The position numbers were made by a program, and so were the translations under genes. 6,502 nt of DNA, from the NCBI GenBank assembly GCA_025455245.1, contig JALOMX010000116.1, positions 1 to 6,502 on the forward strand, written 5' to 3'. Shown here piece after piece: positions 1-6,255 of this stretch. The stretch is from Chitinophagaceae bacterium (GTDB lineage Bacteria > Bacteroidota > Bacteroidia > Chitinophagales > Chitinophagaceae). Within the stretch, counting starts at the first letter, position 1. Every line of letters starts with the position of its first letter. Below the pieces are notes generated by a model that made no database searches, was not told the origin of the DNA, and worked only from the letters and a program-made list of their open reading frames with translations.

Positions 1-355
1 TGGCATCGGATACAAAATTGATAGATTCATCAGTTGCAAGACTTCCCATATTCATTTGATTTTGTGACAGCACCGGAAGATTCATAGTATTTCTGAACTC
101 AAATGGGTGCACAGCTACATTGGCCATACTAATGATGCGATAACGCCTTCCCCGAATAAATGTAAATGGTGTATTGTTCATATCAAGTACCCCAAAGTTG
201 CTGCTATTTTGTACACTCACGACCCGCCATGCGGAAAACCCCATATTTACAAGAGTAACTTCAATGGTAGGATTGGTTTCTTTGGTGTCTTTTTTACAAC
301 CCAAGAAAAACACATTGATACTGAAAATGAAGAAGGACAAGAATAATTTTTTCAT
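1..355 (-). CDS. Cupredoxin-like lipoprotein, N-terminal part (runs off the window)
   Basis: Reading the minus strand from the ATG at 355 gives 118 codons without a stop, so the C-terminus lies outside the window. The N-terminus is a lipoprotein signal: Lys2-Lys3, a hydrophobic core at about 4-18, then a Leu-Gly-Cys lipobox with Cys20 followed by KKD, the charged pattern common in Bacteroidota lipoproteins. After it come a segment like a cupredoxin first half (SAWRVVSVQN, about 41-50), then FIRGRRYRI (66-74) and VHPFEFRN (82-89). The order 'strand, R/K-G-x-x-Y, then His-Pro-Phe' resembles small cupredoxin-like proteins in which that His is an expected copper or structural ligand. The other ligands would lie beyond the edge, so copper binding is unproven. 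It follows the globin lipoprotein in the same orientation, but a hairpin terminator lies between them, so it probably has its own promoter. Secretion is clear; family assignment is moderate. Confidence 0.7.
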   Translation of the reverse strand, partial: MKKLFLSFFIFSINVFFLGCKKDTKETNPTIEVTLVNMGFSAWRVVSVQNSSNFGVLDMNNTPFTFIRGRRYRIISMANVAVHPFEFRNTMNLPVLSQNQMNMGSLATDESINFVSDA

Positions 356-382
356 AATGTATTATCTGAGAAAAAGGAAATA

Positions 383-401
383 AATAAGGGGAGGGCTTAT
401 T
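383..401. repeat. Short inverted repeat in the leader of the cupredoxin-like gene
   Basis: Arms AATAAG (383-388) and CTTATT (396-401) flank a G-rich 7-nt loop. It lies 28 bp upstream of the ATG at 355. It could be an operator or a leader hairpin, or chance; six A/T-rich pairs are weak evidence. Confidence 0.25.
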
Positions 402-458
402 AGTGTTTGAAGGGTTTTACGGCACATGTTTTTCCAAAAGAGATCCAAAGTCTGCTGA

Positions 459-497
459 TTTAAAAACATGCGGAGAAAAGCTCCACATGTTTTTAAA
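459..497 (-). terminator. Rho-independent terminator after the globin lipoprotein gene
   Basis: A long inverted repeat lies 24 bp past the stop codon of the 521-1072 gene. The arms 459-470 and 486-497 pair over 12 bp. After one mismatch (471/485) four more pairs form (472-475 with 481-484) around a 5-nt loop. On the minus strand the distal arm ends in a run of five T, which fits an intrinsic terminator. The stem is nearly symmetric with A and T runs on both sides, so it could work in both directions. It separates the membrane protein/globin pair from the cupredoxin-like gene. Confidence 0.75.
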
Positions 498-520
498 AAG
501 ATGACCCTAAAAATTTACTA

Positions 521-1072
521 CTATCGTTGAACAATTGTTGTCCGTAAAGCTTCAATTAGCGCACCGACTTCTCCTATAAGCTCTGAAGGCACATTGTTTT
601 GCTGAGCGCCTTTTACCACGGCTGCAATAAAATCATCGTACGATTTGTTATCAGCCTTCAAAGCCATCCTTGGGTTTCTGGCAGGGTCATGTGCATCCCT
701 CATATTCATACCACTATAGGTAGCCGTAGCAGAACCTGTAGCAACAGAAAAGAAATCGGTCAGAGAACGACTGAGTACAGCAAGGTTTGTGGTATTTCCG
801 GCTGTAACCTCGGCAAGCAAAGGTGCAAAGTATGGCTGTAGATTCGGATCTGCGGCAATAACGAAAATGGTACTATCCACTACGCTTCTCAGACCTAACC
901 TTCCCTGCTCAATCATTTGCGATGGATTACGCGGGTCTGAAACCATCCGGTTGCCACCCAGTTTTTCATAAAGGGTTTGTTCCTGCATATCATCATTGTC
1001 TTTATCGCAGGATGTTAGGCCCAATAAGAATGCGCAGCATGCAGGCATTAAAAAAAATTTAAACGTGTTCAT
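521..1072 (-). CDS. Lipoprotein related to group 1 truncated hemoglobins
   Basis: This 183-residue protein begins with a lipoprotein signal (hydrophobic 6-20, lipobox ending at Cys22, then DKDNDD), so it is probably anchored in the envelope. The mature part follows the truncated hemoglobin N pattern: LYEKLGG at 34-40, VVDSTIFVIAADPNLQPYF at 64-82, a YSGMNMRDAH segment at 119-128, and a C-terminal helix VPSELIGEVGALIEALRTTI that closely matches the end of M. tuberculosis HbN as I remember it. His128 sits where the proximal heme ligand is expected. Oddities: about 18 extra residues between LYEKLGG and VVD, about 10 extra after His128, and Thr68-Ile69 where the family usually has Phe-Tyr (B9-B10), so the distal Tyr that binds O2 is missing. 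Heme binding is therefore likely but not certain; O2 or NO chemistry like HbN is doubtful. It lies 30 bp after the 1103-1549 gene, probably in one transcript, and ends in a double TAG. Confidence 0.78.
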   Translation of the reverse strand: MNTFKFFLMPACCAFLLGLTSCDKDNDDMQEQTLYEKLGGNRMVSDPRNPSQMIEQGRLGLRSVVDSTIFVIAADPNLQPYFAPLLAEVTAGNTTNLAVLSRSLTDFFSVATGSATATYSGMNMRDAHDPARNPRMALKADNKSYDDFIAAVVKGAQQNNVPSELIGEVGALIEALRTTIVQR

Positions 1073-1102
1073 AATCTTTGGATTTTAAAATGATTAAATG
1101 GA

Positions 1103-1549
1103 TTATCGGAAAAGTTTTTGAAGTCCGGAACTGATTCGGTATGTAATGGAATGTTGATCAATAACTGGACATGCATTGGCCGCCTCTTCTGAAGATATGC
1201 GTAATAATGTTGCCTGAATGCCAGTTTTCTGAACCACAGAATTACAGAGTTCTGAAGCCTTGGTTTTTGTGGGATCAAAAGCGAAGGCAAGGGTGCCTGC
1301 CTGCATATTTGGAAAGCTGTGGTAAACTGATTTGTGTTGGTGCAAAGCATACCTAAATAAAACAATGCCTGTGCTATCCACTGACTTCTCAAAGTTGACT
1401 CTGGCCATTTGCCAGCCATCCACCCCACCCCTTGGCCGGTTGCTGACCTGGTAAATATGAATAACCAATACGACCGTAAGCATGCCCAAGGTTATCAGAA
1501 AGGCAAGGCCTGCTCGCTTCAGCCAGGTTATCCAAATGTTTTTTTGCAT
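1103..1549 (-). CDS. Single-pass membrane protein with possible HMA-like periplasmic domain
   Basis: I do not recognise a named family. The 148-residue product has a basic N-terminus (K11-R12), one hydrophobic helix at about 13-33 and a soluble domain of about 110 residues, probably in the periplasm. Residues 85-118 (GTLAFAFDP, then a helix with ASELCNSVVQKTG, then IQATLLRI) read as a strand-helix-strand unit resembling heavy-metal-associated (ferredoxin-like) domains, where 'FDPTKTKASEL' is a typical loop and helix start. The CxxC metal motif of true HMA domains is absent. Two Cys (102, 127) and a His cluster (70, 72, 77) are the candidate functional residues. This frame is preferred over overlapping frames because it has the membrane helix, a normal composition and close spacing (30 bp) to the globin lipoprotein gene, with which it is probably co-transcribed. 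No function is assigned. Confidence 0.72.
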   Translation of the reverse strand: MQKNIWITWLKRAGLAFLITLGMLTVVLVIHIYQVSNRPRGGVDGWQMARVNFEKSVDSTGIVLFRYALHQHKSVYHSFPNMQAGTLAFAFDPTKTKASELCNSVVQKTGIQATLLRISSEEAANACPVIDQHSITYRISSGLQKLFR

Positions 1550-1689
1550 ATGAATTGTATTTGAATTGGAATAGATGTGTTAGGTACGATGGCTGGATGT
1601 ATTTGGATTTATCTATTGAAAAAAAATTTGGAAGTTCAAATGGGCATTGGATTTTCCGGCATGTTTTCAATAGTTGTAATATTATATCC

Positions 1690-1730
1690 ACCAAAAATGA
1701 AACAGCCGGAAGCAATCCTCCCGGCTATTT
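1690..1730 (-). terminator. Rho-independent terminator after the FAS1 gene
   Basis: On the minus strand, 29 bp past the stop of the 1756-2316 gene, a 9-bp stem forms (1718-1726 with 1704-1712, one G-U pair, six consecutive strong pairs AGCCGG/CCGGCT) with a GATTG loop. It is followed by GTTTCATTTTT (about 1703-1693). It ends transcription of the FAS1 gene, so the 1103-1549 gene should have its own promoter in the remaining part of the 206-bp spacer. I could not identify a convincing one. Confidence 0.75.
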
Positions 1731-1755
1731 GAAGTGTGGGTAAAAAGCATGGTTT

Positions 1756-2316
1756 TCAGGGTAGCAGAACTTTGTTGATCACATGTATAACCCCATTTTT
1801 TTGTAAAACATCGGCAATGGTTACGTCAGCACGTTGACCTTTACTGTCTGAAACATAAAGGGCTTTTCCATTAAAGGAAATGTTCAAAGTATTGCCCTGC
1901 ACTGTTGTTAAGGTATAGGATCCGCCGTTCTTTTTTGCCATATCCATCAATTGTGCGCCTGTCAGTTTTCCGGCCACCACATGATAGGTAAGCACCCCTG
2001 TAAGGGTTGCCTTGTTTTCAGGTTTCAAAAGGGTTTCGACGGTTCCTGCAGGTAATTGCTCAAATGCAGCGTTTACCGGCGCAAATACGGTAAACGGACC
2101 AACGCCCATCAGTGTTTCTGCAAGGCCCGCTGCCTGCACTGCTGCCACCAGGGTGGTATGATCTTTACTGTTTACCGCATTTTCAACAATGTTTTTGGTT
2201 GGATACATCGGAGCTCCGCCAACCATTACCGTTTTTTGTGCCTGGACCGAAAAACTGTACGACAAGAAGATAATTGTGCCACAGGCAATGGCAAATGTTT
2301 GTTTGATTCTTTTCAT
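1756..2316 (-). CDS. Secreted single-domain fasciclin (FAS1) protein
   Basis: The 186-residue protein has a Sec signal peptide (Lys-rich start, hydrophobic 8-23, likely cleavage after VQA at 24-26) without a lipobox Cys, so it should be exported rather than lipidated. Residues 41-186 are one full FAS1 domain. The opening helix is NIVENAVNSKDHTTLVAAVQAAGL. The H1 box is GPFTVFAPVNAAFEQLP (73-89). YHVVAGKL (111-118) is the central Tyr-His motif. The H2 end is GVIHVINKVLLP (175-186). FAS1 domains act in adhesion and surface protein contacts; the ligand here is unknown. The length is normal for a one-domain secreted FAS1 protein. It sits 157 bp downstream of the anti-sigma gene in the same orientation, with no clear terminator between them. 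It may be a target or a distal member of that operon. Confidence 0.93.
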   Translation of the reverse strand: MKRIKQTFAIACGTIIFLSYSFSVQAQKTVMVGGAPMYPTKNIVENAVNSKDHTTLVAAVQAAGLAETLMGVGPFTVFAPVNAAFEQLPAGTVETLLKPENKATLTGVLTYHVVAGKLTGAQLMDMAKKNGGSYTLTTVQGNTLNISFNGKALYVSDSKGQRADVTIADVLQKNGVIHVINKVLLP

Positions 2317-2354
2317 TTTTTACATGTTTAGAATCAGGTACGTTGCCTTTAATA

Positions 2355-2396
2355 ATTCGGATTGGTTGAAGCAAAAAATTTATACGATGTATAAAT
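2355..2396 (-). promoter_or_regulatory. Palindrome and CCGAAT motif upstream of the FAS1 gene
   Basis: The plus strand reads ATTTATAC-GAT-GTATAAAT at 2378-2396, a perfect 8-bp inverted repeat 62 bp before the FAS1 start and a good shape for a dimeric repressor site. Between it and the gene, the minus strand carries CCGAAT (2360-2355). From memory, this resembles the -10 element of mycobacterial SigK promoters; no matching -35 element is found at the expected distance. The palindrome is directly visible. Its role, and any sigma-factor recognition, are inference. Confidence 0.35.
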
Positions 2397-2473
2397 AAAT
2401 TTCTCTTTGTACCACAAAATAGTTGGTATCCTAAAAATTGTATAAATCAGAGGAAACCGCGTGTGCAGAGGAA

Positions 2474-3274
2474 TCAGATGGCTCCCATTACCACCATCTC
2501 ACTCAAGGTAGGCACATCGCTTCCACCCTGTTTTTCCAAGGTAATGGCAAAAGCCTGAGGGTTTTTGATATTCTTCAGTTTGCACAGCGTTGTACAGTTT
2601 TCATTAAGCAAACCTGCATCTACCGGCTTGCCATCCACAATTGCCCACAGCTGATACTGCCTGTTGGCAGGGGTTTCCGGAAGCCTTACCGGCAGCAGGT
2701 AAACATCGCCGTTTTGTGTATCATAATAGACCGTTACCAGATCGTTTTCATGGCCTTTTACTCCGGGTAAAACCACCTTTCGAAAATTGGTTTCCTGCAT
2801 TTTTATGACCCCGGCATAAAGGCTGTTGAACCTGAGTTTTTCTGCTGTATTTTCTTTTTGAAGGGCCGCAAAATTAGTGGCAAGCTTTTGATACTTACTG
2901 TAAAGAAAAACGCTGTAACTGCCCGTTGCCAGAAAGCCAACCAAGGCAGCTGCAGCCACCCAATTCCATGCTTTCGACCGCAAGGGAACTAAGGGGACTT
3001 TTGATTCCACAATAGGGTCTGCCGTAATTTTTGACGTTTCAACCGAAGAAGCAGATTCTATTTTCTCCCAGATTGATTCTTTAAGGTTTGGCGGAGGGGC
3101 AGCAGCCTGTTGCATCCCTTGTTGTTCAAGTGAAATTTCAAAATCAGTGATGGCTGCATCCAATGCAGGGTGCTGCTTGCGTAGGTTTTCAATTTCCTGA
3201 ACCTCCTCCACAGTTGCAAGCCCCAAAACATAAGCCTCAACCACTCCCGATGATATGTATTCCTGAATATCCAC
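2474..3274 (-). CDS. Membrane-anchored anti-sigma factor, RskA family
   Basis: The 266-residue protein is laid out like RskA. The cytoplasmic part (1-100) begins with the short helical sigma-binding region, including SSGVVEAYVLGLATVEEVQEIE (8-29), where YVLGLA is typical of these anti-sigma domains. One membrane helix lies at about 104-125, followed by a likely short coiled coil (127-148). The extracytoplasmic RskA domain carries YQLWAIVDGKPVDAGLL (207-223) and AFAITLEKQGGSDVPTLSEMVVMG (241-264), the family signature. It should hold the adjacent sigma factor at the membrane until proteolysis or another signal releases it. The start is a GTG directly following the TAA of the sigma gene with no gap and no visible ribosome site, which suggests termination-reinitiation; the next in-frame Met is residue 54, too late. 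Two Cys (227, 231; CTTLC) in the periplasmic domain are a possible redox switch. Confidence 0.92.
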   Translation of the reverse strand: MDIQEYISSGVVEAYVLGLATVEEVQEIENLRKQHPALDAAITDFEISLEQQGMQQAAAPPPNLKESIWEKIESASSVETSKITADPIVESKVPLVPLRSKAWNWVAAAALVGFLATGSYSVFLYSKYQKLATNFAALQKENTAEKLRFNSLYAGVIKMQETNFRKVVLPGVKGHENDLVTVYYDTQNGDVYLLPVRLPETPANRQYQLWAIVDGKPVDAGLLNENCTTLCKLKNIKNPQAFAITLEKQGGSDVPTLSEMVVMGAI

Positions 3275-3817
3275 TTACGGTAGGTACATTTTTCTTAATT
3301 GAATCAATGCTGCCCTGAGTCTTGTTTTAACCGTACCCAATGGCAAATTTAATTTATCTGATATCTCTTCCTGCGTGAAACCCTGAAAGTAGGATAATTC
3401 TATTAACTCCTTATGTTCCTGCTTCATTTTTCCGACCACGGATCTTAAACCAATCGAATCAGGATTTAATCCGGACACCTCCTGATCATATACGGCCTCG
3501 GACAGTTCACGGTTTTGTTTGGACATCATATATTTTTTGGTTCTGACCAGGTCCAGGGCGCTGTTGCGCGCAATCTGAATCATCCAGGTATACAACCTAC
3601 CCTTGCCGGCATCGTAGGTTGATGCTTGTTTCCATATTTTCACAAAGGTTTCCTGCAAGACATCGTTTGCATATTCCCGATCGGAAACAATGGATAAAAT
3701 GACTGAATAAAGAGCACCACTGTAATGCTCATACAAATAATCAAAACCCTGCTTACCGCCCGTTTTGAGCAGATCAACCAATTCATTTTCAGCAAAAGCA
3801 GGTACTTTTGATATCAT
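3275..3817 (-). CDS. ECF RNA polymerase sigma factor, SigK-like
   Basis: This 180-residue protein has the two-domain ECF layout. Region 2 spans about 22-96 (FDYLYEHYSGALYSVILSI, then DVLQETFVKIWKQ at 52-64 and GRLYTWMIQIARNSALDLVR at 73-92, the core-binding and -10 recognition helices). Region 4 spans about 128-178, with LSYFQGFTQEEISDKLNLPLGTVKTRLRAAL (141-171) forming the -35 helix-turn-helix. The pairing with an RskA-type anti-sigma factor and the FQGFTQEEIS wording point to the SigK-like group rather than the SusC/D-linked sigma factors common in Bacteroidota. It contains no cysteine, unlike the M. tuberculosis SigK, for which a Cys pair has been described. The ATG shares its A with the glgB TAA (TAATG), so its translation probably depends on that of glgB. 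Its promoter targets are not known. Confidence 0.93.
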   Translation of the reverse strand: MISKVPAFAENELVDLLKTGGKQGFDYLYEHYSGALYSVILSIVSDREYANDVLQETFVKIWKQASTYDAGKGRLYTWMIQIARNSALDLVRTKKYMMSKQNRELSEAVYDQEVSGLNPDSIGLRSVVGKMKQEHKELIELSYFQGFTQEEISDKLNLPLGTVKTRLRAALIQLRKMYLP

Positions 3818-5937
3818 TACTTCAATATAACAGCGCCGAGTGCCGGAAGTTGAAGAAGTAATTCATAACGCTTTTGTTTTTTATCCACAAGTTTCGATTT
3901 CACTTCAGGATTAAAAACATCACCGGTTCCCCAATACTTTTTCAGGTCGGTATTCAATACTTCTTTCCATTTCGATTTCCCATCTACATAAATCGGGAAG
4001 TCATGCCTTACTACCGGGGTTAAATTGAGCACTACAAGCATATCATCTTTGGTCTTACTTGCTTTTCTTTTATAGGCTATCACACATTCGGCCCTTCTGT
4101 TCAGTTCTATCCATTCAAATCCGCCCTGTTCAAATTGGAGCTCATACATGGCCGGTTCTGTTTTTGTAAGGTGAAGAAGGTCTTTCACACATTCCTTCAA
4201 CAACTTATGGCAATCATAATCAAGCAACTCCCATTGAAGTTCGCTTTTATAATTCCATTCGTTGGTAACACCAAATTCGTTGCCCATAAACAACAACTTA
4301 CCACCGGGATGGGTAAACATATATGTATAAAGTAATCGAAGGTTCGCAAACTTTTGCCACTCATCGCCGGGCATTTTAAACAGCATCGGGCTTTTTCCAT
4401 GCACCACTTCATCGTGGCTGATAGGGAGCATGAAGTTTTCATCATAGTAATACATCATACTGAATGAAAACTGATCCTGATGAAACTGCCTGAAAATAGG
4501 ATCTTTCTTAAAATACTTCAACGTATCATGCATCCAGCCCATCATCCATTTCATGCCAAAGCCAAGCCCGTCGGCAAAAGTTGGACGGCTAACGCCCGGC
4601 CAGTCTGTAGCTTCCTCAGCAATGGTTTGTGTATCGGGAAAATCGCGAAAGACCATTTCGTTCATTTCCTTAATAAAAGCAATGGCTTCGAGATTGCCAT
4701 CTCCGCCAAATTCATTGGGTTCCCATTGCCCTTCATTGCGGCTGTAGTTCAATTTCAACATGCTGCTTACTGCGTCAACCCGTATACCGTCGATGTGATA
4801 TTTATCGAACCAATACCGCGCAGAACTGATCAGGAAACTCTTTACTTCATTGCGTTTATAATTGAATATATAGCTGTTCCAATCGGGATGATAGCCTTTG
4901 CGCATATCTGCATATTCATAGGTGTGTGTACCATCGAACATATACAGGCCATGCATATCATAGGGAAAATGTGAAGGTACCCAATCGAGAATAACACCAA
5001 TATCAGCCCTGTGAAAAGCATCCACCAATGCCATAAAATCCTCAGGGGTTCCAAATCGGGAAGTAGGTGCAAAATACCCTGTTCCCTGATAACCCCAGCT
5101 ACCATCGTAGGGGTGTTCCATTACAGGCATAAGTTCAACATGGGTAAAACCCATTTCCTTTACATAGGGAACAAGCCTTTCAGCCATTTCGGCATAGGTA
5201 TAATAGGTTTCCTCATCATTTTTATCGGGCCGCATCCAGCTGGCAAGGTGAACTTCATAAACATTCCACGGCGACTTCAATGAATTATAGGCTCCCCGTT
5301 TTTTCATCCATGAGGCATCTTTCCAATCATAAGACCGGACATCCCATGTTATGGAGGCTGTATTGGGACGCTTTTCCCAATACCATGCATATGGGTCGCC
5401 TTTATCAAGCCTGATTCCCTGAAACCCTACAATATGATATTTATAAGCCTCTCCTTTATTAATACCGGGAATAAAACCTTCCCAAATACCACTTTTATCA
5501 AGACGTGGTTTTAACTCATGTGCATGGGGCTTCCAATGGTTAAAACTACCAATCACACTTACCGAGGAAGCATTGGGTGCCCATACGGCAAAATAGTACC
5601 CCTCCTTTTCAAGCACCTTCATAGGATGACTTCCGAAAAGTTCATATGCCCTGTACAATGTACCCTGATGATAATTTGCGAGATCCTCAGGTGTAAATCT
5701 GGAATAATTCCAGACCGGACCGGTAGTATCTACAAAGTGAGTTTGTTCATAAGGTAAAAGATGTGAAGGAACCGCCACAAAATGCTCATCAGGTTCTTTT
5801 TCATGGACGGCTTTTTTATGGGCAGAAACATGTTGCGTAATTACCATGGAGGCCTGGGATTCCTTCTGAGGCTTTTCGTCCTTTTGGGAAAGGTTCATGT
5901 TGCCCGAAGTCTTTTTTATTCCGTTTGATTTAGCCAT
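3817..5937 (-). CDS. glgB: 1,4-alpha-glucan (glycogen) branching enzyme, GH13
   Basis: Cytoplasmic enzyme that cuts alpha-1,4-glucan chains and rejoins them by alpha-1,6 links in glycogen synthesis. From the ATG at 5937 it has 706 residues, within the family range. A Lys/Glu-rich low-complexity stretch (1-50) precedes a CBM48 domain (about 95-190, FAVWAPNASSVSVIGSFNHW). A GH13 barrel follows (about 225-590) with region I DWVPSHFP (318-325), region II GIRVDAV, region III IAEEAT, region IV LPISHDEVVHGK, and then a beta-sandwich C-terminus. Catalytic residues are Asp388 (nucleophile), Glu441 (acid/base) and Asp509; their spacing (53 and 68) equals that of the E. coli triad D405/E458/D526. The frame stays open to a TTG at 5964, but that TTG falls inside a candidate promoter -7 element, so the ATG is preferred. 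It is the first gene of an operon with the sigma and anti-sigma genes; no other glycogen gene is in view. Confidence 0.96.
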   Translation of the reverse strand: MAKSNGIKKTSGNMNLSQKDEKPQKESQASMVITQHVSAHKKAVHEKEPDEHFVAVPSHLLPYEQTHFVDTTGPVWNYSRFTPEDLANYHQGTLYRAYELFGSHPMKVLEKEGYYFAVWAPNASSVSVIGSFNHWKPHAHELKPRLDKSGIWEGFIPGINKGEAYKYHIVGFQGIRLDKGDPYAWYWEKRPNTASITWDVRSYDWKDASWMKKRGAYNSLKSPWNVYEVHLASWMRPDKNDEETYYTYAEMAERLVPYVKEMGFTHVELMPVMEHPYDGSWGYQGTGYFAPTSRFGTPEDFMALVDAFHRADIGVILDWVPSHFPYDMHGLYMFDGTHTYEYADMRKGYHPDWNSYIFNYKRNEVKSFLISSARYWFDKYHIDGIRVDAVSSMLKLNYSRNEGQWEPNEFGGDGNLEAIAFIKEMNEMVFRDFPDTQTIAEEATDWPGVSRPTFADGLGFGMKWMMGWMHDTLKYFKKDPIFRQFHQDQFSFSMMYYYDENFMLPISHDEVVHGKSPMLFKMPGDEWQKFANLRLLYTYMFTHPGGKLLFMGNEFGVTNEWNYKSELQWELLDYDCHKLLKECVKDLLHLTKTEPAMYELQFEQGGFEWIELNRRAECVIAYKRKASKTKDDMLVVLNLTPVVRHDFPIYVDGKSKWKEVLNTDLKKYWGTGDVFNPEVKSKLVDKKQKRYELLLQLPALGAVILK

Positions 5938-5961
5938 GAGGAAGTAGTCGTTTAAAAGGAA

Positions 5962-5992
5962 CAAATTAAGCGGTAAATTTTTAAGACATCAA
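5962..5992 (-). promoter_or_regulatory. Candidate Bacteroidota-type promoter for glgB-sigma-anti-sigma
   Basis: On the minus strand TTG (5992-5990) is followed after 20 nt by TTAATTTG (5969-5962), seven of eight matches to the Bacteroidota -7 consensus TAnnTTTG (second base differs). Transcription would start about 15-20 nt before the ATG at 5937. The TTG fits the -33 position. AT-rich sequence makes such matches fairly common, so this is tentative. Confidence 0.35.
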
Positions 5993-6225
5993 TAAAATTA
6001 ATCCGATCCTTAAACCTGAATGGTAATTTTTGTCAAAAGCCGGCATTAATAGTTTCCATATAGTGCACAATATTTTAAAAAAATGGCTTTGACGTCTGTT
6101 TTTTACAGGAAGGATCTATTGTTTTCTTTCCTTCAGGACCAAAATCAAGAACCGTTTAACGATTATCACCATTTCAAACCAACTCTTTACTCATAGTAAA
6201 ATTGTTAAAAATATGACTCATTTCC

Positions 6226-6255
6226 TTAACATTTTTTTGGGCATAAATATGTTAA
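6226..6255. repeat. Inverted repeat upstream of the second FAS1 gene
   Basis: TTAACAT (6226-6232) and ATGTTAA (6249-6255) pair perfectly. After one mismatch three more A-T pairs form inward (6234-6236 with 6245-6247), leaving an 8-nt loop. It ends 62 bp before the ATG at 6318, the same distance as the palindrome before the other FAS1 gene, though the sequences differ. It could be an operator or chance in AT-rich DNA. Confidence 0.25.

Noticed and set aside
107..383. Plus-strand open frames of 79 and 69 residues at the left edge
   Set aside because: They are antisense to the cupredoxin-like lipoprotein, which has a clear signal peptide and lipobox.
1069..1715. Two other minus-strand open frames overlapping the membrane protein gene (1069-1428 and 1389-1715)
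   Set aside because: The first overlaps the globin start and the second crosses the terminator-proximal spacer; both have irregular composition, while the 1103-1549 frame has a proper membrane helix and fits the operon spacing.
2400..2473. Possible terminator between the anti-sigma gene and the FAS1 gene
   Set aside because: The best hairpin (TACCA with TGGTA) has five pairs and no following T run, so no terminator is called and read-through stays possible.
4480..4974. 164-residue open frame on the plus strand inside glgB
   Set aside because: It is antisense to the conserved catalytic part of glgB and its product resembles no known domain; it is a by-product of glgB codon use.
5938..5964. 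Upstream TTG start for glgB adding nine residues
   Set aside because: The added residues lie outside the CBM48 core, TTG is a rare start, and the codon overlaps a candidate -7 promoter element; the ATG at 5937 is simpler.
6109..6155. GAAGGA/TCCTTC inverted repeat in the divergent spacer
   Set aside because: Only six pairs with a 14-nt loop and no T run; not distinguishable from chance.
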